Origin: Candidatus Methanolliviera sp. GoM_oil
GTDB taxonomy: Archaea > Halobacteriota > Methanoliparia > Methanoliparales > Methanoliparaceae
Reading direction: 5' to 3'
DNA: 6,664 bases
NCBI GenBank assembly: GCA_902158735.1
Contig: CABGHG010000095.1
Location: 1 to 6,664, forward strand
Part shown: positions 1-5,826 of the stretch, in pieces
Numbering within the stretch: position 1 is the first letter of the stretch
How the letters are laid out: each line of letters begins with the position of its first letter
Made by a program: the position numbers and the translations under genes
Notes under the pieces: model-generated
Seen by the model: only the letters and a program-made list of their open reading frames with translations
What the model was told of the DNA's origin: nothing
Database searches by the model: none

Positions 1-514
1 GAAGCAAGGCTCGGGATCTGTTGTATATCTTAATGGATTCCTTTAAACGTTGATCTGTTATCTCCATCGAGTAAAATTCTTCTAAAGATCTCTTGAACTT
101 CTTCAGTATCTTGGTATAAAATTTTATGGCAGTCTCGTTTATTGCGAACGGGAGTTGGACCAGATACGCATAGTTGGCACCCACCTCCTTCTTCCATATT
201 GAATACATCGGCATATTCGTGTCGTCGGATGTCACCGAGACGATACCATCCAAAAATTCATAATCTCCCCTCAACCCATCTTCAAGAGCCCTTCTGGCGT
301 AATAACATATCCAGCTCGATACGTGGGTATTGACTTCTTCCATATCCGTTCTTTCTCCAAAGATGCGAATCGGAACGAGCCCTGCGGCATGAATGATCTC
401 CTCTGGTGTGTAGCTGCAGAATGAGCCCAAAATCTTCTTGCCAGATCGCTGATATTCTTTGATCTTGGTCTTTTTACCATAAATCTCGTAGAATTTTTTA
501 TCAACTTCGTTCAT
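1..514 (-). CDS. 2-hydroxyacyl-CoA dehydratase / benzoyl-CoA reductase-like subunit (HgdB/BcrB family), N-terminal part
   Basis: Reading the reverse complement from ATG at 514-512 gives an uninterrupted frame of 171 codons to the left edge, so the 3' part is missing. Residues 30-53 contain GSFCSYTPEEIIHAAGLVPI, the N-terminal hallmark of the 2-hydroxyglutaryl-CoA dehydratase D-component family (HgdA/B, HadB/C, FldB/C, BcrB/C). A second conserved block follows (SSWICYYARRAL, Cys70), then LDGIVSVTSDDTNMPMYSIW at 88-107. Family members are [4Fe-4S] subunits that act with an ATP-driven activator in radical dehydration of 2-hydroxyacyl-CoA or in aromatic ring reduction. Oddly, the usual Cys of the third block (typically TCD) is absent: the sequence reads TSDD (residues 95-98). 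The start is well placed: GGGGA at 525-521 lies six bases upstream, and no in-frame ATG exists before the upstream stop at 565-563. The gene is divergent from the transporter genes. Family assignment is firm; substrate and partner subunit cannot be seen. Confidence 0.88.
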   Translation of the reverse strand, partial: MNEVDKKFYEIYGKKTKIKEYQRSGKKILGSFCSYTPEEIIHAAGLVPIRIFGERTDMEEVNTHVSSWICYYARRALEDGLRGDYEFLDGIVSVTSDDTNMPMYSIWKKEVGANYAYLVQLPFAINETAIKFYTKILKKFKRSLEEFYSMEITDQRLKESIKIYNRSRALL

Positions 515-552
515 GTAAGATCCCCAACTGTTTTTTCCGGATATACCTTCGA

Positions 553-560
553 TATATAAA
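553..560 (-). promoter_or_regulatory. Archaeal TATA box for the dehydratase-like gene
   Basis: On the minus strand these bases read TTTATATA, an excellent match to the archaeal TATA consensus, preceded by a purine-rich AAGA that could serve as a BRE. It lies about 40 bases upstream of the ATG at 514. Transcription would be expected to start about 25 bases downstream, near 530, giving a leader of roughly 15 bases that contains the GGGGA ribosome site (525-521). The start site is inferred from spacing only. The plus strand here reads TATATAAA, so some activity in the other direction is possible. Confidence 0.6.
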
Positions 561-598
561 TCTTATGTCATCACGATTTTTGAGACCATGTAGGAAAA

Positions 599-607
599 TT
601 AAATATA
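599..607 (+). promoter_or_regulatory. Archaeal TATA box for the exported protein / MacB-type operon
   Basis: TTAAATATA preceded by purine-rich AGGAAAA (592-598, a BRE-like context). The box centre is about 31 bases before the ATG at 634, so a transcript starting about 25 bases downstream would have only a very short leader. This position supports the 634 start over the in-frame ATG at 565, which would put the promoter inside the gene. AAGGATC at 621-627 could be a weak ribosome site if the leader is slightly longer. Confidence 0.55.
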
Positions 608-633
608 GACCTTTTCTGATAAGGATCGATACT

Positions 634-1899
634 ATGCGTAAAAGAGACAAATTGATCGTGCTCGGCATCGTCTTAGCTGCATTACTCCTGCCGCTAAATA
701 TGTCCTCTGCACAGGTATCAGTCACCGATTATAAGACTAATCCCCAGTCATTCATGTCGGGTGACCACGGGCTCTTGGAAGTGAACATTGGTAGCACAGG
801 AGGAGGCGGTCTATTCTCCCGAAGGGGAGCCGATGTGGAGAAAGTCTATCTGGAGGGCGATGAGATAGAATGTGATCAAGGATATTCTAATCTTGGAGAA
901 CTTTCATCCGGAGGTATGAAACTCTCTTTTCCGATAAATGTCCCGAAAGGGTTGAAAGACGGAACATATTTCCTACAATTATGTATCCTCGTTAAAGGAG
1001 GGAATGAGATCAAGTTTCCGATTCCAATCGAGGTAGATAATAGCACAGTGGAAATTTTAGAGAAAGATATCCCCGCGAGCATTTCCCTAAAAGGGTCTGA
1101 AGAGATAAAGCTGCTGGTGGTGAATAACAGACCGAATCCCATATACAGTGTGAGAGTCAAACCTATTGGAAAATTTGATTTCATGCCGAAGGAGATTCTA
1201 TTAAGCTCCACCACAACCGAGGAAGAAGGACTTGAGAAAGAAAAAAGTCAATCGGAAGGATTGTTCTCTCAGTTTGAGGATCTATCCAAACAATACTCGG
1301 AGATGCTTGGAGGGGCAAAGAAAGAGGAGAGGATCGTTGGTTTGGGCCCCCACGAGTCGAGAGAGATAACTTTTTCCGTCGCGCCGAGGACCAAGGGAGA
1401 GCAAGAGATCGAATTCATCGTTCAGTACAAGAATGGGGGGAATCTGCACGAGGAGATATTTAAAAAGATGGTGAAGGCGGAAGATAAGGAAGAGGTTAGG
1501 ATCGTCTTTGTAGAGCGTCCAGAACCAGTATCTCCAGGAGGAGAAGCAAAGATAGAGATGGAAGTGATAAACGGAAGATCGGGAATGATAGATGCGGTCT
1601 CGGTTGTTCCGACAACGAAAGATGCTCTCCCATCCGAGGCATTCATAGGGGTCATGGAACCAAACGATGCCTTTCCCGTAAGCTTCAAGATCGATACAGC
1701 TAATTTAGAGGAGGGGACAGAGAAGATCGGATTCAAAGTAAGGTACAAGAGTGGCGAAAACTATTACGAATCGAGGGATTATACGATAGACCTCAAGGTT
1801 CTTGCCGCACAGACAAAAGTGGGGTATGGGTACTCCTTGATACCGATCTTCCTGATAATCTTCGTCGTTCTCGGCATACTTATGCGAAGAAGGAAATAA
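634..1899 (+). CDS. Exported, C-terminally membrane-anchored COG1361-like protein of a MacB-type ABC system
   Basis: The protein has 421 residues. I chose ATG 634 rather than in-frame ATG 565 because it gives a clean signal peptide (basic MRKRDK, hydrophobic 7-21, likely cleavage after SSA at 26) and sits correctly behind the TATA box. The mature part is beta-strand-rich and resembles COG1361 / CARDB-like sandwich modules: one around 28-135 opening with PQSFMSGDHGLLEV, one around 140-280, and one around 286-390 opening with PEPVSPGGEAKIEMEV. An acidic, charged, probably helical segment (about 194-233) interrupts the middle module. Cys80 and Cys117 could pair outside the cell. A helix at about 401-416 followed by RRRK anchors the C-terminus, leaving the bulk outside. 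The gene stands first in the operon with a MacB-type ATPase and permease. By position it may act as the external substrate-handling or adaptor subunit, the place MacA occupies in bacteria; that role is inferred, and no MacA homology is visible. Confidence 0.72.
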   Translation: MRKRDKLIVLGIVLAALLLPLNMSSAQVSVTDYKTNPQSFMSGDHGLLEVNIGSTGGGGLFSRRGADVEKVYLEGDEIECDQGYSNLGELSSGGMKLSFPINVPKGLKDGTYFLQLCILVKGGNEIKFPIPIEVDNSTVEILEKDIPASISLKGSEEIKLLVVNNRPNPIYSVRVKPIGKFDFMPKEILLSSTTTEEEGLEKEKSQSEGLFSQFEDLSKQYSEMLGGAKKEERIVGLGPHESREITFSVAPRTKGEQEIEFIVQYKNGGNLHEEIFKKMVKAEDKEEVRIVFVERPEPVSPGGEAKIEMEVINGRSGMIDAVSVVPTTKDALPSEAFIGVMEPNDAFPVSFKIDTANLEEGTEKIGFKVRYKSGENYYESRDYTIDLKVLAAQTKVGYGYSLIPIFLIIFVVLGILMRRRK

Positions 1900-1929
1900 A
1901 TGCCGCAAATCAAAGATTTGCTGACGTAA
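1900..1929 (+). other. Possible 9-codon leader/coupling ORF in the intergenic gap
   Basis: An ATG directly follows the TAA of the upstream gene (TAAATG) and opens the frame MPQIKDLLT, ending with TAA at 1927-1929. AGGA at 1891-1894 lies five bases before it. The same TAAATG layout joins the ATPase and permease genes downstream. The first hairpin (1905-1921) lies wholly inside this frame, and its stop falls in the left arm of the second hairpin. It may be chance; no evidence of translation can be drawn from sequence alone. Confidence 0.2.
1905..1921. repeat. Perfect 7-bp inverted repeat, 3-base loop (hairpin 1)
   Basis: GCAAATC (1905-1911), loop AAA (1912-1914), GATTTGC (1915-1921). The arms are perfectly complementary. 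It lies in the 47-base gap between the exported-protein gene and the MacB-type ATPase gene. It lacks a trailing T-run, so it is not a standard terminator. Its core, AAATC-NNN-GATTT, is shared with hairpin 2, which begins four bases later. Confidence 0.85.
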
Positions 1930-1946
1930 AAATCGGAGATTTTTAC
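1926..1946. repeat. Perfect 9-bp inverted repeat, 3-base loop, ending at the ATPase start codon (hairpin 2)
   Basis: GTAAAAATC (1926-1934), loop GGA (1935-1937), GATTTTTAC (1938-1946). The right arm ends directly before the ATG at 1947. The presumed ribosome site GGAG (1935-1938) lies in the loop plus the first stem base, so folding would limit ribosome access to the ATPase start. The stem is A/T-rich and probably only moderately stable, less so in a thermophile. Confidence 0.85.
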
Positions 1947-2618
1947 ATGCTTTCCCTAAAAAAAGTGGAGAAGACATATCAGGCAGGCACGATTAAGGTG
2001 CACGCCCTGAGGGGAATAGATCTGAATATTGAAGAGGGAGAGTTTCTCTCTATTATGGGTCCATCAGGATCAGGAAAATCCACTCTCCTCAATATGATAG
2101 GGTGTCTGGACAGACCGACCGCAGGAATGATCGTTCTCGACGGAAAAGATCTCTCAAAACTTGGCGACAATGAACTGGCAAAGATCAGGAGGGAAAGTAT
2201 AGGTTTCATATTTCAACAATTCAATCTGATACATACGATGAACGCGTTGGAGAACGTTGCACTTCCTCTATATTTTATGGGCATCGATACAGAAAGAAGG
2301 ATGAAGAAGGCAAAGATGCTTTTGGAAAGGGTTGGATTGAAAGATAGAGTTTATCATAGGCCATCTGAGCTCAGCGGTGGAGAACAACAGCGGGTGGCAA
2401 TAGCAAGATCTCTTGCAAATGATCCGATGATAATATTGGGAGACGAACCGACGGGAAACGTCGATAGCACGGCGGGTGCGGCGATCATGGATATGTTGGA
2501 GGAGTTGAATAGCGGGGGTAAGACAATCATTATTGTCACGCACGATGCGGAGATTGCCAAAAGTGCTGGGAGACTCGTGAAGATGAAGGATGGAAGAATC
2601 TTAAACGGAGATTTTTAA
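1947..2618 (+). CDS. MacB/LolD-type ABC transporter ATPase
   Basis: A complete 223-residue nucleotide-binding subunit of the MacB/LolD/FtsE-like group. All motifs are intact: aromatic A-loop Tyr11, Walker A GPSGSGKS (38-45), Q-loop Gln90 in GFIFQQFNL, signature LSGGEQQ (142-148), Walker B MIILGDEP with catalytic Glu167, D-loop GNVDS (170-174) and switch His199 in VTHD. The GFIFQQFNL and TGNVDS forms are typical of this group, and its length is normal. It would hydrolyse ATP on the cytoplasmic face and drive the adjacent permease. GGAG at 1935-1938 is the likely ribosome site and lies in the loop of a hairpin. The TAA stop (2616-2618) is followed at once by the permease ATG, so the two are probably translationally coupled. 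Systems of this type work by mechanotransmission in extrusion or envelope-side processing; the substrate is unknown. Confidence 0.95.
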   Translation: MLSLKKVEKTYQAGTIKVHALRGIDLNIEEGEFLSIMGPSGSGKSTLLNMIGCLDRPTAGMIVLDGKDLSKLGDNELAKIRRESIGFIFQQFNLIHTMNALENVALPLYFMGIDTERRMKKAKMLLERVGLKDRVYHRPSELSGGEQQRVAIARSLANDPMIILGDEPTGNVDSTAGAAIMDMLEELNSGGKTIIIVTHDAEIAKSAGRLVKMKDGRILNGDF

Positions 2619-3791
2619 ATGTTTGACATCGTCTCCTCCTCGCTTAGAAATATAGGCGAGAGAAAGGTGCGATCCATACTGACTATTTTGGGGATAGCGA
2701 TCGGGATCGCGGCACTCGTGGCATTGATCTCAATCGGATACGGCATGAATGATGCCATAACTAAAGAGATGAGTGGGAGTATGGATGTGATCGTCGTGAC
2801 GCCTTCCATGGGGGGATTCTCATCCGGTATGGGGTTTACTCCGAAGGATCTGGCAGATATAAAGCGAATAAATGGTGTGGAGTGGACTGATGCACGAATA
2901 AGTGAGATAAGTAATGTAGAATATGGTGGAGAAAAACAGTACGTCCCGATAAATGGAGTGAATCCAACGGACTTCCAGCGGGTCTCAGGGGATGTTCCCA
3001 TCTCGGATGGAAGGATGTTGAAAGAGAGCGATAAGCGGGCGTGTGTGGTCGGACGCACGGTCGCAGAGAATATCTTTGGTCATATCCATCTCAACTCTTC
3101 TTTAAAGATAGGGAAAAAGGAATTCAAGGTTGTCGGAATATCAGAGAGGGGGGGTTCCACGAATCTCTTCCCGGTAGATTCATCGATACTGATCACAGAT
3201 AAAGATGCAAAGGATCTCTTCGGGGGAGTAACAATTTCTACGGTATTCGTAAAAGTCAAGGACGCGAGGGATGCCGATAAGATAGCGAATGAGATAAAAG
3301 AGGGTATAGATAGGAACCACAGGAGCAAAAATTTCACGCTCGTGATGACGATGTCACAATTCAAAGAGATCTTTGAGAGAATACTATCTATGCTGGGGCT
3401 GTTTTTGGGTTCTATAGCGGCTATTGCTCTCATCGTAGCGTCTTTGGGTATAATGAACACGATGTTCATGTCAATTATGGAACGAACGCATGAGATAGGG
3501 ATAATGAAGGCGATCGGGGCAAAGAACTCAAATATTTTATCCCTCTTTATAGCAGAGACATCGATCATAAGCGCCATCGGAGGGGTGTTTGGCTGTCTTC
3601 TTGGCATAGCGGCATCAAAGATCATCAGCGTCATCGGTTCATTTCAAAATATAGATATTCCGGTATCGGTTAAACCGGAGGTTATACTCGCCGGGATGGC
3701 AATCGCCATCATCGTTGGCGTTTTATCAGGGCTATATCCCGCGTGGAAGGCGTCCAAGATGAGTCCGGCTGAAGCGGTCAGATATGAATAG
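2619..3791 (+). CDS. MacB/FtsX-type ABC transporter permease
   Basis: This 390-residue protein has the complete MacB layout. An N-terminal amphipathic stretch (SSSLRNIGERKVRSILT) leads into helix 1 (about 20-43). A large external domain follows (about 44-255; MacB_PCD type). Three C-terminal helices lie at about 259-284, 309-336 and 354-376. The cytoplasmic loop MERTHEIGIMKAIGA (287-301) is the family hallmark that contacts the ATPase, and the ending YPAWKASKMSPAEAVRYE is a typical FtsX-domain terminus. It would work as a homodimer with two copies of the upstream ATPase. CGGAG at 2606-2610, inside the end of the ATPase gene, is the ribosome site, eight bases before the ATG. The exported beta-rich protein at 634-1899 is the natural partner of the external domain. 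No frame break is seen. Confidence 0.95.
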   Translation: MFDIVSSSLRNIGERKVRSILTILGIAIGIAALVALISIGYGMNDAITKEMSGSMDVIVVTPSMGGFSSGMGFTPKDLADIKRINGVEWTDARISEISNVEYGGEKQYVPINGVNPTDFQRVSGDVPISDGRMLKESDKRACVVGRTVAENIFGHIHLNSSLKIGKKEFKVVGISERGGSTNLFPVDSSILITDKDAKDLFGGVTISTVFVKVKDARDADKIANEIKEGIDRNHRSKNFTLVMTMSQFKEIFERILSMLGLFLGSIAAIALIVASLGIMNTMFMSIMERTHEIGIMKAIGAKNSNILSLFIAETSIISAIGGVFGCLLGIAASKIISVIGSFQNIDIPVSVKPEVILAGMAIAIIVGVLSGLYPAWKASKMSPAEAVRYE

Positions 3792-3796
3792 GACAA

Positions 3797-3805
3797 TTTG
3801 TATAT
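3797..3805 (+). promoter_or_regulatory. Possible TATA box for the ABC-2 transporter operon
   Basis: TTTGTATAT lies in the 31-base gap after the MacB-type permease. Its centre is about 22 bases before ATG 3823, so a transcript from it would be leaderless or nearly so. That would fit the lack of a clear ribosome site before 3823, unlike the next two genes, which have GAGG-type sites. The match to consensus is imperfect and no BRE is obvious, so the cluster could equally be read through from upstream. Confidence 0.35.
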
Positions 3806-3822
3806 CGTAAGATGACAACACA

Positions 3823-4788
3823 ATGGATATCGTGAGCAAAGAGATAGAAGATATCATAGAGGTAAATAAACTTACCAAAAGATTCAATGGTTCTTTGGCG
3901 GTGGATGACATTAGCTTTACGGTTAAAAAGGGCGAGATATTTGGATTGGTCGGTTTAAACGGTGCTGGAAAGACGACAACCATATTGATGCTGACATCTC
4001 TACTCAATCCCGATTCTGGATCAGCCACCGTCTGTGGATATGATATCCTTAAGGAGAAAGACGACGTCAGAAGATCCATTGGACTGGTCTTTGAGGAGCA
4101 AGCTGTTGATACCTATCTAACGGGTAAGCAGAATTTAGATTTCACCGCCAGAATGTATAACTTGCCGAAGAAGGTGAGGGCAAAGAGGGTAGCTGACGTT
4201 TTGAATACGGTGGGATTAACAGATAATGCCAACGTGAGAGTCAAGGATTACTCCGGCGGCATGTTGCGCCGACTTGAGATAGCGAGGGGAATGCTCACAT
4301 ATCCTAATCTTCTATTTTTGGATGAACCAACGATAGGCGTCGATGTGCAGACGAGAAGATATCTATGGGATTACGTCAAGCGAGTGAATAAAGAGATGGG
4401 AATGACCGTATTCTTGGCAACATCTTACATCGAGGAGGCCGATTACCTCTGCAATAGGGTGGCGATCATGGACGAAGGAAGATTGGTTGTAACTGGTACA
4501 CCTGAGGGATTAAAAGCATCTATAGGAGAGAATATAATCTTTCTCAAGCTATCAAAGGGATCGGAGAAGAATTTTATAAGGTTGCTTCAGGGGATAGGCT
4601 GTGTTAAAAGGATTGAAGAACGTGGCGATTTATTGGAGTTGAGCATGAAAGAGAGAGAAATGGGGATACCCGATATAGTAAGGATTGCCCGAGAGAATAG
4701 ATTTATCATCTCCTCCATCAAATCGCATAGACCGAGCTTGAATGATGTCCTCTTACATTATACCGGGAAGAAAATCGAGGAAGAATGA
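3823..4788 (+). CDS. ABC-2 (DrrA-type) transporter ATPase A, with degenerate Q-loop and switch
   Basis: A 321-residue ATPase of the DrrA / daunorubicin-resistance group: an N-terminal ABC domain (about 11-235) and a DrrA-type C-terminal domain ending in PSLNDVLLHYTGK. Seen directly: Walker A GLNGAGKTT (44-52, Leu for the usual Pro), intact signature YSGGM (143-147) with LRRLEIARG after it, Walker B LLFLDEP with Glu168, and IGVD at the D-loop. Two usual residues are replaced: Glu91 stands where the Q-loop Gln belongs (LVFEEQ), and Ser201 stands at the switch His (LATSYIEEAD, usually TTHY). The gene is followed three bases later by a paralogue that keeps both residues but has a broken signature, so the two probably form a heterodimer. 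ATG 3823 gives an extra eight N-terminal residues over the paralogue; GTG 3832 is an alternative start. The substrate is unknown; drug resistance should not be assumed. Confidence 0.92.
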   Translation: MDIVSKEIEDIIEVNKLTKRFNGSLAVDDISFTVKKGEIFGLVGLNGAGKTTTILMLTSLLNPDSGSATVCGYDILKEKDDVRRSIGLVFEEQAVDTYLTGKQNLDFTARMYNLPKKVRAKRVADVLNTVGLTDNANVRVKDYSGGMLRRLEIARGMLTYPNLLFLDEPTIGVDVQTRRYLWDYVKRVNKEMGMTVFLATSYIEEADYLCNRVAIMDEGRLVVTGTPEGLKASIGENIIFLKLSKGSEKNFIRLLQGIGCVKRIEERGDLLELSMKEREMGIPDIVRIARENRFIISSIKSHRPSLNDVLLHYTGKKIEEE

Positions 4789-4791
4789 GAT

Positions 4792-5826
4792 ATGGAAGAT
4801 GTCATAGAGGTTGATGGGCTTACAAAGAAGTTTGGAGATCTTATAGCCGTGGATCACATATCCTTTATGGTCAAGAAAGGAGAGATATTCGGCTTTCTCG
4901 GCCCAAATGGGGCTGGAAAATCTACCTGTATAAAGATGCTAACAACCCTTCTACATCCAACTTCTGGCTCAGCCAAGATCTGTGGCTACGATGTGGTGAA
5001 AGAGAGAGATCAAGTTAGAAGTTGTATAGGGGTCGTATTTCAGGACAGATCTAGCGATCGTTTCTTAACGGGCAGACAGAATTTGGATTTTCATGCCAGA
5101 ATGTACTCTATGAGTAAGGAAGAAAGGAAGGAAAAGATCTCGGAAGTCATGGACTTACTTGAATTGAATGGTAAGGAAGATATTAGGCTTAATGATGTCT
5201 CCGAGGGGATTAGACGCAGATTTGAGGTGGCAAGAGGTTTTATGGCAGATCCAAAGGTAGTATTTCTCGATGAGCCGACAATAGGTTTCGATATAAAAGC
5301 AAGAATGGATCTATGGAATCAGATCAAAAGGGCGAAGGAGAAGGAGGACACAACCGTAATGCTCACCACCCATTATATAGAAGAGGCGGATTATCTCTGT
5401 GATAGGGTAGTAATCATCGATCAAGCAAAGATAATAGCGATAGATACACCTGATAAGCTGAAGGAGACGGTAGGAACCGATCTAATCTCTCTTCAAATTG
5501 ATTGCGAACCGAAGGTTCGCAAACTTGAAGATCGTAGATTTTCAAATGCCAACAGAAATAATGGCGATTTTATAGAGACGATAAAAAAGCTCGACTGGGT
5601 GAAGAGCGCCGAGGAGTACAGCAACTCAATATTACTGAATGTAGAGAGTGGCGATGGAAGGGTGCCTGAACTTATCGATTTTGCAGACGAAAATGGATTC
5701 ATCATATCGTCCATCGATGAACATAAACCAAGCCTGGAAGATGTATTCTTGCACTTTACCGGTAGGGCGATAAGAGATGTTGAGGGAGGCGTTAAGGGAA
5801 TGAAGAAGAAAAGAGAGGTAAGATGA
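4792..5826 (+). CDS. ABC-2 (DrrA-type) transporter ATPase B, with degenerate signature motif
   Basis: This 344-residue paralogue of the preceding gene is about half identical to it by eye across the ABC domain. Intact: Walker A GPNGAGKST (37-45), Q-loop Gln84 in VVFQD, Walker B VVFLDEP with Glu161, and switch His194 in TTHYIEEAD. The signature, normally YSGGM, reads VSEGI (136-140): Glu138 (GAG at 5203-5205) replaces the first Gly. The C-terminal DrrA-type domain ends in PSLEDVFLHFTGR and adds a basic tail (KGMKKKREVR) absent from the paralogue. About 16 extra residues between roughly 238 and 258 coincide with a perfect palindrome at 5502-5522. GAGGAA (4777-4782) is a plausible ribosome site. 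The TGA stop overlaps the permease ATG as ATGA, indicating coupling. Its likely role is the competent half of an asymmetric ATPase pair driving the downstream permease. Confidence 0.93.
   Translation: MEDVIEVDGLTKKFGDLIAVDHISFMVKKGEIFGFLGPNGAGKSTCIKMLTTLLHPTSGSAKICGYDVVKERDQVRSCIGVVFQDRSSDRFLTGRQNLDFHARMYSMSKEERKEKISEVMDLLELNGKEDIRLNDVSEGIRRRFEVARGFMADPKVVFLDEPTIGFDIKARMDLWNQIKRAKEKEDTTVMLTTHYIEEADYLCDRVVIIDQAKIIAIDTPDKLKETVGTDLISLQIDCEPKVRKLEDRRFSNANRNNGDFIETIKKLDWVKSAEEYSNSILLNVESGDGRVPELIDFADENGFIISSIDEHKPSLEDVFLHFTGRAIRDVEGGVKGMKKKREVR
5502..5522. repeat. Perfect 9-bp inverted repeat, 3-base loop, inside ATPase B
   Basis: TTGCGAACC (5502-5510), loop GAA (5511-5513), GGTTCGCAA (5514-5522). 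It encodes residues 238-244 of ATPase B (CEPKVRK), at the start of a stretch missing from the paralogue. It shares the 3-base-loop form of the two hairpins at 1905-1946, but the arm sequence differs. Confidence 0.85.

Noticed and set aside
142..504. Short ORFs at 142-333 (+), 271-504 (-) and 501-725 (-)
   Set aside because: The first two overlap the minus-strand dehydratase-like frame, which has clear family motifs and good codon structure; the third covers the divergent promoter and signal-peptide region. None shows a recognisable protein.
565..633. Longer N-terminus for the exported protein, starting at ATG 565
   Set aside because: The added 23 residues are rich in Arg/Lys/Phe and would bury the signal peptide, and the TATA box at 599-607 would lie inside the gene. 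ATG 634 fits both signals.
1905..1946. Hairpins 1 and 2 as an intrinsic terminator
   Set aside because: Neither hairpin is followed by a free T-run, and the region lies between genes of one functional operon. Archaeal termination relies mainly on T-tracts, and the only one here is inside the second stem.
3080..3634. 184-codon minus-strand ORF within the MacB-type permease gene
   Set aside because: It is antisense to a gene with complete MacB-type domain structure, is low in recognisable motifs, and looks like a frame shadow. The same applies to the minus-strand ORFs at 2615-3058, 3732-4079 and 6014-6460.
3661..3690. Short inverted repeat around CGGTTAAACCG in the permease gene
   Set aside because: It has only five paired bases with a single-base centre inside a conserved coding region; this is expected by chance.
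3823..5826. ATPase A as a decayed pseudogene because of its lost Gln and His
   Set aside because: The frame is intact over 321 codons, Walker A, Walker B and signature are preserved, and its defects complement those of ATPase B, which suggests specialisation rather than decay.
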